Assembly (NCBI GenBank): GCA_910576895.1
Contig: CAJTJZ010000002.1
Span: 1-64,000, forward strand
Direction: 5' to 3'
DNA length: 64,000 nucleotides
Origin: an uncultured Lachnospiraceae bacterium
Lineage (GTDB): Bacteria > Bacillota > Clostridia > Lachnospirales > Lachnospiraceae
Below, piece by piece: positions 1 to 8,600 of this stretch (positions within the stretch are counted from its first letter, which is position 1; every line of letters starts with the position of its first letter). A program made the translations under genes and the position numbers. The notes under the pieces were generated by a model, which was given only the letters and a program-made list of their open reading frames with translations, did not search any database and was not told the DNA's origin.

Positions 1-179
1 TCTTTCAGCAGAGCATAATTCTTTTCATATTTCAAATAGTTTCCCTCGGCAAAATAATACTGACGAATATTGTAAATGGCTTCATTGGCAAGATTTTTCG
101 CTGTATGACACAATTCTCTCAAAATATTGTATTCTTCCTTTGACAGATGTTTTACTTTTTGTTTTACCGTAAGATACAT
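1..179 (-). CDS. tnpB: TnpB (IS605 OrfB) RNA-guided nuclease, N-terminal fragment
   Basis: Only the first 59 codons are inside the window; the rest lies to the left. The start is an ATG preceded by AAAGGAGG at a spacing of about 7. The peptide begins MYLTVKQKVKHLSKEEY and continues with a helical stretch rich in Leu, Asn and Tyr, ending LKYEKNYALLK. This is the typical N-terminal helix-turn-helix region of IS605 OrfB/TnpB proteins. TnpB family members are RuvC-type nucleases guided by an RNA from the element's end. The catalytic domain and guide RNA would be outside the window, so completeness cannot be judged. Confidence 0.75.
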   Translation of the reverse strand, partial: MYLTVKQKVKHLSKEEYNILRELCHTAKNLANEAIYNIRQYYFAEGNYLKYEKNYALLK

Positions 180-281
180 AGGTTTCCTCCTTTCTTTATG
201 ATTCAGGATAGTTCCTGTGTATTTATTGTATCCTATAGTTTACTAATTTCCAATAGTTTTCTGTGAAAGGTTGGCATTCAT

Positions 282-320
282 CTCCCACTTTCACTCACTT
301 CGTTCGATTAGAAGTGGGAG
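282..320 (-). repeat. Subterminal hairpin of the IS200/IS605 left end
   Basis: A perfect 9-bp stem (CTCCCACTT at 282-290 with AAGTGGGAG at 312-320) encloses a 21-nt loop. It lies about 18 nt inside the inferred insertion boundary, the usual position of the structure recognised by Y1 transposases. The last codons of the truncated LamG gene are read through it. Confidence 0.6.
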
Positions 321-1115
321 TATTCTGCCGAGATTTAGATAAATACGAACTTCATCCATCAAGCCTTTAAAAGAAGCATCCCAATAATTTATTCCAAGAA
401 AAATTTCCTGATTTTTTAATACTTCTGTTACAAGAGCATTTTGTGAATTATTATTTCCTTGTGTTTTTTCAACTCCATCAAAATAAAGTTTCTGTTCTCC
501 ATTTTTATTTGTAATTGTAACCATCGTCCAATTACCAACAGAAGCCTTTCCATTTTCTGTATTATCTCCATCTAAACATACAAAATTATTGCCTCTATTA
601 TCCCAGTCCCATAATTTCCCTAACAGTGCAGAACAGCGAAAATCATTTAATGAATTTATTGTAAAGCAAGAATCATCATGGTTTGCAAAAACTAAGGATG
701 TTGTTGCAACACCATAATCTTCTGGATTTACCCAAAAAGATATCGTAAAATCTGTACCTGTGACTTTTGCATCAAGCTGTAAGCCTTCACCTCTTGTATT
801 TCCATCTCCTAAAAAATGATATGCCTTTCCAAATCCATTTTTACTATTTCCATAATTTGCAGTTCCTGTAGCAGATTGATTCCATGTATCGCCTGCTCCA
901 CCATGTAATATTGCCTTTCCACCTGTCACCGATGCTTTATTCGCTAGTGAACCATCAAACGTATAATACCCAATTAAATCAGTAGTTATATCAGGTTCTC
1001 TAGTTGCTGCCTTTGCCTTTTCACTCCTTAAAAGCCAGCTTTGTGGAAATATTGTTACTGTCATTGCAAGTGCTGTCACACAAGTAATAATTTTCTTTTG
1101 CCATTGTTTCCTCAT
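291..1115 (-). CDS. LamG/concanavalin A-like secreted protein, 3' end disrupted by IS insertion
   Basis: The product starts with a signal peptide (RKQWQKK basic stretch, hydrophobic core, likely cleavage after AKA) followed by a LamG-type jelly-roll: LIGYYTFDGSL near the start, FTISFWVNPEDY in the middle and GLMDEVRIY near the end. Such domains bind carbohydrate or protein at the cell surface. After DEVRIY the expected family continuation (Asn-Arg-Ala-Leu) is replaced by about 16 residues encoded by IS200/IS605 sequence. The original gene was probably longer and its C-terminal part is lost from this side. ATG 1115 is chosen because GGAG directly abuts the other ATG at 1124 and is 9 nt from 1115. 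Confidence 0.75.
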   Translation of the reverse strand: MRKQWQKKIITCVTALAMTVTIFPQSWLLRSEKAKAATREPDITTDLIGYYTFDGSLANKASVTGGKAILHGGAGDTWNQSATGTANYGNSKNGFGKAYHFLGDGNTRGEGLQLDAKVTGTDFTISFWVNPEDYGVATTSLVFANHDDSCFTINSLNDFRCSALLGKLWDWDNRGNNFVCLDGDNTENGKASVGNWTMVTITNKNGEQKLYFDGVEKTQGNNNSQNALVTEVLKNQEIFLGINYWDASFKGLMDEVRIYLNLGRILPLLIERSE

Positions 1116-1181
1116 ACTATACATCTCCTTTCTTTGTGCAATACATCTAAAAAAAAATAATATATTTCTTATAACATCAAC

Positions 1182-1210
1182 ATAATAGATAATTCTTCTA
1201 CTTTTGTCAA
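1182..1210 (-). promoter_or_regulatory. Sigma-A-type promoter of the LamG gene
   Basis: On the minus strand TTGACA (1205-1210) is separated by exactly 17 nt from TATTAT (1182-1187). The predicted start of transcription lies about 60 nt upstream of the LamG start codon. Nothing else recognisable was seen between this promoter and the terminator near 1387. Confidence 0.75.
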
Positions 1211-1346
1211 TTCTAAATTATACATTTTAACTAAAGATTCTAGGATTTTATAAATATAGTTTTAATTTATACCAATCATATCATAGAAATTAGAAACTAT
1301 TTAATATTTTTCCCAAAAGTATCACAAAAGTATGATGCATTTTTCC

Positions 1347-1387
1347 CAAAAAAATAAAAGCACCTAGTTCACTGACTAGATGCTTTT
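1347..1387 (-). terminator. Rho-independent terminator of the transglutaminase gene
   Basis: On the minus strand an AAAAGCATCTAGT/ACTAGGTGCTTTT stem with a short loop is followed by ATTTTTTT. It begins about 30 nt after the stop codon at 1416. Confidence 0.85.
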
Positions 1388-1415
1388 ATTATATTAATCT
1401 TATTCTTATCGCATT

Positions 1416-2372
1416 TTACAAACCAAAACCATACAAGTATAAATCATCTTCTTGTTCCTGTAAGCTTTCCCATTTTTTATGATTTGTTCTGCTTACATTG
1501 ACTATTTTTTCTTCCTGACCAAGAAATGCTGCATGATCCTGATCCATTTTATCGCTTCCTATCAGAAAATAATCATATCGTAGAACATCTTCTCCTCCTG
1601 CAGGATCATCCCAAGTTGTATCTAAATAATACCATTTTTTTCCTACTTTTACAATATTCCATGCATGATCTTCTGTTCTACTACCATTATTTGCCTGACC
1701 AGTAATAACATAACAAGAAAGTCCTGCTTCTCTTAACATTTTATAAGTAAGTTGTGCATATCCCTGACAAACGGCTCTTCCTTCCAATAATGCTCCATAT
1801 GCTGTATAGCAGTTAGAGCCAAATTGATATCTTGTATTATTTACAATATAATCATGAATCAATTTTACTTTTTTATAATCTGATTTTCCTTCTACACCAA
1901 GTTCTGCAAGCACTTGTTCTACTCCTGCATTGACTGCTTCCAGTTGTGCCATCGTTTCCAAATAGCGAATTTGAACGGTAAGTGTAGAATCAATGATAGT
2001 ATCTCCAATATACTGATAGCTTGTTCTTACATTAATTGTAGAAATACTGTTTGCTAAATAGTCTGCATCACTTGATGTTTTCTTATCAATTGCACAAACT
2101 TCCTGTAATAACTGATCAATATCTCCATCAAAGATATCATTACTATCGCCTTCATAATAAAATGTACCAGAAATCTCCCTTTTTAATGCCATTTTGTAGA
2201 TTGCCTTAATAAACTTTTTATGACTGGTAACAGTAATTGCTGTTGCTGCCTTTGCACTCTTTCCAGTTTTCCAAAAAACAGAATAACGATTGCCAGTCCC
2301 TAGACTTAAGAAAAGAAGCAATATACAGCTAACTAGAAGAATTTTTTTTTGCTTTTTATGATTTTTCTGCAT
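1416..2372 (-). CDS. Secreted transglutaminase-like (papain-fold) protein
   Basis: A 318-residue protein with an N-terminal hydrophobic segment (about residues 10-27) and a transglutaminase-core domain from about 160 to 260. The catalytic triad is visible: Cys202 in RAVCQGYA, His236 in DHAWNIV and Asp251 in YYLDTTWDD. Bacterial members of this superfamily act outside the membrane as peptidases, cross-linkers or amidases; the substrate here is unknown. Residues 45-150 have no recognised domain. The next gene upstream ends about 55 nt away on the same strand, so the two may be co-transcribed. A strong terminator follows. Confidence 0.85.
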   Translation of the reverse strand: MQKNHKKQKKILLVSCILLLFLSLGTGNRYSVFWKTGKSAKAATAITVTSHKKFIKAIYKMALKREISGTFYYEGDSNDIFDGDIDQLLQEVCAIDKKTSSDADYLANSISTINVRTSYQYIGDTIIDSTLTVQIRYLETMAQLEAVNAGVEQVLAELGVEGKSDYKKVKLIHDYIVNNTRYQFGSNCYTAYGALLEGRAVCQGYAQLTYKMLREAGLSCYVITGQANNGSRTEDHAWNIVKVGKKWYYLDTTWDDPAGGEDVLRYDYFLIGSDKMDQDHAAFLGQEEKIVNVSRTNHKKWESLQEQEDDLYLYGFGL

Positions 2373-2426
2373 AAATATTCCTTTCTATTCTTTATCCATC
2401 TTTCAACCTTGAACTTTTTTATTTAC

Positions 2427-3023
2427 TCATTTACTTACTTCTACTTTTGTTTTGAATATAATGGAATCATCATTCACTAAAGTAATTTTTGTTTTAATCA
2501 CTGCACTTCCCTTCTTTTTTGCCTTTACTTTTCCAGTAAACTTATTAACAGAAGCAACTCGACTTCTCATAGAATGATATTCAATACTTTCAATATTCTC
2601 CTCGCAGATTTCATCCCATTCTTCTTCAGAAAGATCTTCCCATCCACTGTCAGCAGAAGGAACAACATTAATATAGAAATTTTCTCCTATTCGAATTTTC
2701 TTTTGTGATGGATTTACAGCAAGATCATCCACTGTCATCTCATCATCATACCAGTCATCATAAAAATCGTCATCCTCATCCTCGTCATACCAATTGTCAT
2801 CATAAGTATCATCATTGTAATACCAATCCCCATCATCATCATAGTACCAGTCATCATCGTCATCATTATCATCATACCAATAAGAATTATCATACCAATT
2901 GTAATCATCATAATTCCAATGAGAACCGCAATGATGATAAACTCCAGCAGCACCTACTTGTAATGGCATCGATCCTGTTGATACAAATAATGCCATAGCA
3001 ATCATAAATATTCTTTTTTTCAT
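2427..3023 (-). CDS. Secreted Asp/Trp/Tyr-rich protein with a C-terminal Ig-like (BIG2-type) domain
   Basis: The ATG at 3023 gives a classical signal peptide (MKKRIFMIAMALFVSTG, cleavage near VGA-AG). An upstream in-frame ATG at 3116 would put extra polar sequence before it, and AAGGGGAAG precedes 3023. Residues about 28-100 are extremely rich in Asp, Trp, Tyr and Asn, in short WYDD/DDDWYY-type repeats. The last roughly 95 residues resemble a bacterial Ig-like group 2 domain (LAVNPSQKKIRIGE near the start, VNKFTGKVKAKKKG near the end). It is likely exported and surface- or matrix-associated; the acidic aromatic region could bind Ca2+ or glycans. No function is established. Confidence 0.7.
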   Translation of the reverse strand: MKKRIFMIAMALFVSTGSMPLQVGAAGVYHHCGSHWNYDDYNWYDNSYWYDDNDDDDDWYYDDDGDWYYNDDTYDDNWYDEDEDDDFYDDWYDDEMTVDDLAVNPSQKKIRIGENFYINVVPSADSGWEDLSEEEWDEICEENIESIEYHSMRSRVASVNKFTGKVKAKKKGSAVIKTKITLVNDDSIIFKTKVEVSK

Positions 3024-3125
3024 ATCGCATCTTCCCCTTTCCATATGCAAGCAAATGTTTCCTTTCATAAAAACATCCCTTGCTATCTTGCAGTTAATCA
3101 ACGTTCTTAGTTTCACTTTAAATAC

Positions 3126-3154
3126 ATTCTATAAATTATTTCGGAATTTTTCAA
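3126..3154 (-). promoter_or_regulatory. Sigma-A-type promoter of the Asp/Trp/Tyr-rich protein gene
   Basis: On the minus strand TTGAAA (3149-3154) is 17 nt from TAGAAT (3126-3131). It is about 100 nt upstream of the start codon at 3023. The next gene upstream (spmB) ends at 3251. Confidence 0.65.
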
Positions 3155-3250
3155 TAAAAAAAAAGTGAAATTTCTGTATTAATTTGAGGTAACTATTCTT
3201 ACATAAATAATCTGATAACTACTAATCTACCAACAAGCTATTAACATCCC

Positions 3251-3781
3251 CTATTTTATCATAAAACCTGCAATTACTGTAGATGCTGCCATACCTGCCA
3301 GAGTTGCAAACAAACAGCCGGCAAGGGTATATCGCATATTTTTAATTCCAATTGGTCCAAAATAAACAGAAAGCGTGTAAAAAATGGTTTCACTAGATGA
3401 TAATAATAAAGAAGCTAAAATTCCTAAATAAGAATCTGGTCCATATGTTTTAAAAATATCTAATAAAAGCCCTGTAGATGCCGAAGAAGAAAACATTTTA
3501 ATAAGAGAAAGTGGCATCAATTCTGATGGAAAATGCAAATAAGATGTAAAAGGAGCAAGCAGTTGTGCTATCAGTTCCAATGCACCAGAAGCACGCATAA
3601 TTCCGATTGCCATTAAAAGTCCAATTAATGTTGGCATTAATTCAAATACCATTTTAATTCCATCTCTTGCCCCACAAATAAAAGCATCAAAGATATCAAC
3701 TTTCATTAAAATACCATAACCAACAATAAGAAACATCACCATAGGAATCATAAAGTCAGAAAGATAAAGAAGAAACTGCAT
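3251..3781 (-). CDS. spmB: Spore maturation protein B
   Basis: A 176-residue polytopic membrane protein of the nucleoside-recognition (Gate) family. Diagnostic stretches are GARDGIKMVFELMPTLIGLL, ALELIAQLLAPF and SSSETIFYTLSVYFGPIGI. SpmA and SpmB together are needed for full dehydration of the spore core and so for heat resistance in Bacillus and Clostridium. The length matches SpmB. In many Firmicutes spmA lies directly upstream, but here the upstream neighbour is the ferredoxin/ASKHA gene, so spmA must be elsewhere or absent. Confidence 0.85.
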   Translation of the reverse strand: MQFLLYLSDFMIPMVMFLIVGYGILMKVDIFDAFICGARDGIKMVFELMPTLIGLLMAIGIMRASGALELIAQLLAPFTSYLHFPSELMPLSLIKMFSSSASTGLLLDIFKTYGPDSYLGILASLLLSSSETIFYTLSVYFGPIGIKNMRYTLAGCLFATLAGMAASTVIAGFMIK

Positions 3782-3859
3782 AAATTGCCCCTATGTGTTT
3801 AATTATTACTACTATTCTATTATAAAATAATTTAAAATATGTATAACCCACAATAAACA

Positions 3860-5485
3860 TTAAAAATCAAGATATTTTATATATAATTCTTGAAATTCTT
3901 TTTTCTCTGCCAAATTTACAAAGACAGTTTTCTCTCTCATTGTTTCTGCATATTGTTTTGACTTTTCAGAAAGCAATACCATAGAAGCTCCCTGTAAAGA
4001 TGCATTTCCAATCATTGTAATTTTTTCAGGTGAAATTTTTGGCAAAAGTCCTGTTTTCATTGCATTTTGCTTTCTAATATTGCTGCCAAAAGATCCAGCA
4101 ATATAAATATGTTCGATTTCTTCCAGTTTTGCATTTGCTGTATTCATTAATACTTCCATTCCCGCACGAATTGCTCCTTTTACCATTTGATACTGCCGAA
4201 TATCTTCTTGTGTAATGCTTATTTTTATATCTTCTCTTTCCGGTTTTGTTAATATAATACTACCAGAATCCAAATATCCGCTTTTTTCTATTTTTCCAAG
4301 ATCTAAAAAAACTGCAATTGCATCTATTAATGCAGAACCACAAATTCCCTGTGCCATTGTATTTCCAATTACTTTTGTATAAACTTCACCACCAGAAAGC
4401 CAAATACGCTCAATTGCACCAAGACTTGCCCTCATTCCGCAAGAAATCCCTGCTCCCTCCAAAGCAGGCCCTGCTGCCGTAGAACAAAGATAAATCTTTC
4501 CATTACGAAAAAATGCAATCTCTCCATTTGTACCAATATCAACGAACATGGTATTTTCTGGCTTTGAAAAAATATCTATGGATAATAAGCCTGCGGTAAT
4601 ATCTCCACCGATCTGTCCTTCTAATAGTGGCAAAGTAAATACTGCTGCATTTTCTGCATTTTTTAAATGACATTCTTTTCCTTTTCTTTCCTGTCCCTTT
4701 GTAAAAAACGGACAAAAGGGTGCTTTTGCTAAGGAATCTATATTCTGTTCAAGAAAAAAATGCGTCATAGCAGAATTACCTGCCACTACAATCTTATCAA
4801 TTTTTATTTCTTTTTCCAATTCGGATTCTTTTCTTATCTCTAATTCTTTTTCTACTTTTCTTTCCTTTTCTTTTTGATTGTCTGTTCGGCTCTCTACTTC
4901 CATAAAAAATTCCAGCATTTTATCCAAGCAATCTGCTATTTGCCTTTGCATCTCTTTTCTTCCATTAAATTTTCCATTGGATTTCAGGCAATATTGCATT
5001 CTTGTGATAACATCTGCTCCAAAGCATTGCTGCGGATTCCATGCTGTCATTTCTTTTATCATTTGTTTTGTCGTTAAATCAAACAATCTTCCCACTACAG
5101 TTGTTGTTCCAATATCAAATGCCACACCAAAAGATTCTGCCACACTTATTTCTTTTTGTTTTTTTTCTTGTTTTTGATTATCCATAACAGGCATTTTAGC
5201 TGAAAAAGAAATACCTTCCTCTTTCTTTTCTATACATTTTATAGAAAGCTTAACATCGGTAACTGCTTGTATTTGGCATAAAAGTCGTATTTGTTCTGAC
5301 AATTCTTTTGATGTCAACATCTTTTTTTCTATCTCTGTCAGCTCTCCTGCATTTCCTTCTAATACTTGTGCCTTACATTTTCCACAAGTACCCCTTCCAC
5401 CGCAATCAAAAATTCCATAGCCTTTTTTTTGCAAAAAATCTTTTACTATTTCTCCTTGTGGACAAGTAATATCTTTCATTAACAT
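3860..5485 (-). CDS. [2Fe-2S]/ASKHA-domain (DUF4445) protein, RamA/RACE-like corrinoid activator
   Basis: Residues 1-80 form a plant-type [2Fe-2S] ferredoxin domain with ligands Cys28, Cys34, Cys37 and Cys70 (CGGRGTCGKC). After a linker comes an ASKHA ATPase fold beginning FGVAFDIGTTTVVGRL, with a phosphate-binding FVDIGTNGEIAFF segment and GSFGSNIRK near the C-terminus. Proteins of this architecture use ATP to re-reduce inactive Co(II) corrinoid methyltransferase partners. No corrinoid protein or methyltransferase is encoded nearby, so the substrate is unknown. A Glu/Lys-rich insertion (about residues 200-230) lies in the linker. Confidence 0.8.
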   Translation of the reverse strand: MLMKDITCPQGEIVKDFLQKKGYGIFDCGGRGTCGKCKAQVLEGNAGELTEIEKKMLTSKELSEQIRLLCQIQAVTDVKLSIKCIEKKEEGISFSAKMPVMDNQKQEKKQKEISVAESFGVAFDIGTTTVVGRLFDLTTKQMIKEMTAWNPQQCFGADVITRMQYCLKSNGKFNGRKEMQRQIADCLDKMLEFFMEVESRTDNQKEKERKVEKELEIRKESELEKEIKIDKIVVAGNSAMTHFFLEQNIDSLAKAPFCPFFTKGQERKGKECHLKNAENAAVFTLPLLEGQIGGDITAGLLSIDIFSKPENTMFVDIGTNGEIAFFRNGKIYLCSTAAGPALEGAGISCGMRASLGAIERIWLSGGEVYTKVIGNTMAQGICGSALIDAIAVFLDLGKIEKSGYLDSGSIILTKPEREDIKISITQEDIRQYQMVKGAIRAGMEVLMNTANAKLEEIEHIYIAGSFGSNIRKQNAMKTGLLPKISPEKITMIGNASLQGASMVLLSEKSKQYAETMREKTVFVNLAEKKEFQELYIKYLDF

Positions 5486-5529
5486 ATCTATCCTATCTCT
5501 TTATCTCTTTTTCTAATTCCATTTTCATT

Positions 5530-6498
5530 TTAACAATTTGCACAGAAATTCGCTCCATTTGTTTTTGTACCACAATTTGGGCAAAAATTTGGAACAGAAC
5601 CAGCAGAATTACTATTTATAGCATTTCCATTTTGCTGACTATTATTTTGCCCATTACCTCCCATGGTATTCATCATCTGATTTGCCATCTGCATTCCAAA
5701 CATCATACCAGCCATATCAGTAGCTGCACCACCGCCAGAAAGCCTACCAGAAGCCATAGCATCTGTCATAGCAACTCTTTGATAACGATCCATATCTCCA
5801 ACCATACTTTGTGCTGCATTCTTTTCTAGCATCTTTTGAACAGAATCAGGATAGGATACGCTCATAATGCTAAAATCTGTAATTGTCATACCAAGCTTTT
5901 GCACTTCCATATCCAAATCATTTTGAATGCCTTTTGAAATATCGGCTGCATTTGCCATTAAATTAAAATAATCTTTGGCTTCTTTTGAAATCCATTTCAT
6001 AAGAAGTTGATCAAGGCTTGCCATAATTCTGCCTTTTACATCTTCAACAACATAATTGCTTTTTACTCCTGCTACTTGATCAATTAATGCAATATAATCA
6101 TTTACTTTAAAAGAAAATGCTCCATTTGCACGAATTGGCATACCTCCCGGCAATTGATTCGTTGGAAGATTAATTGGATTTTTTGTTCCCCATTTACATT
6201 GAAATTGCTTTGTATTTACAAATAGAACTTCTGCACGCATACCACTGTTAAATCCAAACTTAAACCCTTTTAATGTTGATAAAAATGGGATAATCTGTGT
6301 TTCGATATCATACTCGCCATCTTCTTTAAAAATCCCCTCTATTTTTCCATTTGATAAAAAGATAGCATCTTGCCCCGGACGAAGAATTAAACGGCTTCCT
6401 TTTTTAATCTCATTATTTGCCCATTTAAAGAAAATACTATCTTCTCGAAATTCCTCCCATTCTACTACATTCGCAAGCTGTTTTCCAAAAAGTCCCAT
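5530..6498 (-). CDS. ydjI: SPFH-domain protein with C-terminal zinc ribbon (YdjI-like)
   Basis: The start at 6498 (MGLFGKQLANV) follows AAAGGAGA at good spacing; the 27 codons upstream are non-conserved. The first 250 residues match the YdjI/virion-core-like SPFH family (EWEEFREDSIFFKW, LRPGQDAIFLSNG). Then comes a low-complexity Gly/Met/Asn segment and a terminal CPNCGTKTNGANFCANC zinc ribbon. In Bacillus, YdjI is encoded with the PspA homologue YdjF and works with YdjG/YdjH at the membrane under envelope stress. Here it is the last gene of the corresponding operon. Confidence 0.85.
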   Translation of the reverse strand: MGLFGKQLANVVEWEEFREDSIFFKWANNEIKKGSRLILRPGQDAIFLSNGKIEGIFKEDGEYDIETQIIPFLSTLKGFKFGFNSGMRAEVLFVNTKQFQCKWGTKNPINLPTNQLPGGMPIRANGAFSFKVNDYIALIDQVAGVKSNYVVEDVKGRIMASLDQLLMKWISKEAKDYFNLMANAADISKGIQNDLDMEVQKLGMTITDFSIMSVSYPDSVQKMLEKNAAQSMVGDMDRYQRVAMTDAMASGRLSGGGAATDMAGMMFGMQMANQMMNTMGGNGQNNSQQNGNAINSNSAGSVPNFCPNCGTKTNGANFCANC

Positions 6499-6582
6499 AA
6501 CAAATCTCCTTTCTTTTTCTTTTTTTCTGTAAATATAGATAATATTTTTCTCTACAAAAGAAAAAACACTCCTTTGCAAAAA

Positions 6583-7458
6583 TTAAAAACTGCGTCCACC
6601 GCCACTATGAGAATGACCGCCGCTGCTAACACCACCGCCGCCACTATGATTTGTTGTATCTCTTGGCTTCCTTCGCTTTGATGTTGTTGTATGTGTATAA
6701 CGATCATATCTTCCAATCAAACTTCTTCTATTTTCATTTATATAATTATGAAATGTCGTTGTTGTCGCTCCTCCAGATCGTATTACAAGAACTGCTGTTA
6801 CAATTCCTCCAATAATAAGTGCTATGGGAATACAGCAAAGAAAATAAATAGAAGAATTTTTCTTTTCATAATAATAGGGATCATAAGTTTCATTATCTTG
6901 TTGTGTATGTTTTCTTGCATCCTGTCCATATCCCATATCCTTATATTGTGCAACAAGTACTGGAAAGGAAGCTAATGCCTTATAATATTTCCCTGCTTTT
7001 AAATCATCAAAAATTTCATCAATAATATCTTCAATTCTTGCATCTGTAATAATATATTCCATCTCACCATATCCCTGAATCTCAATTCTTCGTTCTTCTT
7101 CATTGACATCCAAAAGAAGCATGGCACAGTCTCCAAGTTCTGTATCATTTTTATCATAAAAATCTTCCATAAAAGATTTCCAACCGCCCTGTTCAATGCC
7201 ATCTTCAATTAATAAAATAATATTGGCATCTGTTTGTTCTCCATAATCAAAACAAAGCGATTCTAATTTCTCTCTTTTTTTATCTGAAAAATAATTTGCA
7301 TGATCATAGACATGTTTAGAAACTTGCTCTTTAGCTTTACAAAAAGATGGAAAAAGAACGAGGGAACAGGCTAAGTTAAAAAAGATAACAAAAAAGCAAA
7401 GGAAAGAAAAGACACTCCTTCTTTTAGATGAACGCTGTTTTTTCTCTAATTTTTCCAT
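6583..7458 (-). CDS. ydjH: TPM-domain membrane protein (YdjH-like)
   Basis: The protein has an N-terminal hydrophobic signal or anchor (about residues 17-40), an extracytoplasmic TPM domain (about 45-170: VYDHANYFSDKKREKL at the start, CAMLLLDVNEEERRIEIQGYG in the core), a second membrane segment (about 205-225) and a C-terminal tail rich in Gly, Ser and His ending GGHSHSGGGRSF. This is the usual layout of YgcG/YdjH proteins. In Bacillus, YdjH together with YdjG is thought to be the membrane partner of PspA. It lies 45 nt downstream of the YdjG-like gene. Confidence 0.85.
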   Translation of the reverse strand: MEKLEKKQRSSKRRSVFSFLCFFVIFFNLACSLVLFPSFCKAKEQVSKHVYDHANYFSDKKREKLESLCFDYGEQTDANIILLIEDGIEQGGWKSFMEDFYDKNDTELGDCAMLLLDVNEEERRIEIQGYGEMEYIITDARIEDIIDEIFDDLKAGKYYKALASFPVLVAQYKDMGYGQDARKHTQQDNETYDPYYYEKKNSSIYFLCCIPIALIIGGIVTAVLVIRSGGATTTTFHNYINENRRSLIGRYDRYTHTTTSKRRKPRDTTNHSGGGGVSSGGHSHSGGGRSF

Positions 7459-7502
7459 TTATGTAGATCCTTCCTTAAATTTATAATAAAATCTATAAAA
7501 TA

Positions 7503-8582
7503 CTAAAATAAATTTATCCATAATAGTATAAGTAATGCAAGAATACCATAACTTATTACAGAGGCAATCAGAAAACAAAGAGCTACTTTTTTAGCATCAA
7601 TTGGTGGTTTTCCAACAATTTTTCCTGTCTGTCCATTCATATAAAAATTATGTTCTGCTTGTTTATAATCATAACAAAACATCCATACAGGAAGTAAGGT
7701 ATATTCTGCATTTTTTTGATATTCCCATAAATCCTTTCGCATAAATTGAACCGATTTATATCCAATAATCGTAGAACGAATATAAGATTCTGTATATCTT
7801 TTTACTCTCTGCTGCACTCTTGGAAAAAGTTCTTTATCTGTATAATTATATTTTTCTGCTAAATATCCTGCAAGATAAGGCGTTTGAAATTTTTTCATAT
7901 CCTCATACTGAAATGGTTCTAATTTATCCATCATAACATCATTCATTTTTTCAGAAGCATCGGCTGGAATTTTTTGATAATCAATATCTACTTTACGAAA
8001 AACATCATAATGCTTTGTTTCTGTAATAATATAATCTCCCTGCTCAAAAGTACGCTGTCTAATACAATGAGCATTGACTTCTCCTTGTGACTTTACATCA
8101 AACAACCAAAAAGGAACATACATTCCTGTTAGAGATTTAATGCGATTTGCCTGTTTAAAATCTGATTTTAAAAGCAGACCATGCCTGCACCATTTACGAA
8201 ATGCTTCCTCGGCTTCCTCTTTTGTAATTTTAAAAGGGATTACATTGGTAGGAGCAAGTTCTCCTTGCAATCGATCCCCCAGCACCACAGGAGATCCACA
8301 AAATTCACAACGTGTTGCTGCTGTATCTTTTCCCGCAATAATAACAGCACCACAATGATTACATAAATACTGATTAACAGCATCTTCTCCATAAGTATCA
8401 TAACTTGTTTCTTCCTCAAACTCCTCGTAATCATTAAGAAAAGCATCGGGATCTTCTCCTGATGTTGTTACCATATCTTCTGCTTTTTCTGCATGGCCGC
8501 AACTTTTACATTTCATTTTTCCTGTTTCTGCATCAAATTCCATATCAGCCCCACAGGAAGGGCATTTATACTGAATTACCAT
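7503..8582 (-). CDS. ydjG: Zinc-ribbon membrane protein (YdjG-like)
   Basis: Two N-terminal zinc ribbons are visible (CPSCGAD with CKSCGH; CNHCGAV with CEFCGS), then a conserved region starting APTNVIPFKITKEEAEEAF, and one transmembrane helix at the extreme C-terminus (about 335-357). This matches YdjG of the Bacillus pspA-ydjGHI operon, a TFIIB-like zinc-ribbon membrane protein proposed to recruit PspA with YdjH. It is positioned between the pspA homologue (19-nt gap) and the TPM gene (45-nt gap). Confidence 0.85.
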   Translation of the reverse strand: MVIQYKCPSCGADMEFDAETGKMKCKSCGHAEKAEDMVTTSGEDPDAFLNDYEEFEEETSYDTYGEDAVNQYLCNHCGAVIIAGKDTAATRCEFCGSPVVLGDRLQGELAPTNVIPFKITKEEAEEAFRKWCRHGLLLKSDFKQANRIKSLTGMYVPFWLFDVKSQGEVNAHCIRQRTFEQGDYIITETKHYDVFRKVDIDYQKIPADASEKMNDVMMDKLEPFQYEDMKKFQTPYLAGYLAEKYNYTDKELFPRVQQRVKRYTESYIRSTIIGYKSVQFMRKDLWEYQKNAEYTLLPVWMFCYDYKQAEHNFYMNGQTGKIVGKPPIDAKKVALCFLIASVISYGILALLILLWINLF

Positions 8583-8600
8583 ACATTTACTCTGCTTTCC

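Larger units (their letters stand above)
1..338 (-). mobile_element. IS200/IS605-family element, left end (partial)
   Basis: The element runs off the left edge of the window. It contains the start of a TnpB gene, and about 160 bases upstream of that gene lies a subterminal hairpin of the kind used by IS200/IS605 elements instead of terminal inverted repeats. The outer boundary is placed near 338/339, because homology of the neighbouring LamG gene stops there, after its Asp-Glu-Val-Arg-Ile-Tyr motif. On the minus strand the flank at the junction reads TTTAT, a plausible pentanucleotide target. No TnpA is visible; it may be absent or outside the window. Confidence 0.7.

Noticed and set aside
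2705..2998. His-rich plus-strand open frame opposite the Asp/Trp/Tyr-rich gene
   Set aside because: It is the antisense of GAT/GAC-rich codons, which automatically yields His-rich peptides; it has no ribosome binding site and the opposite frame has a signal peptide and promoter.
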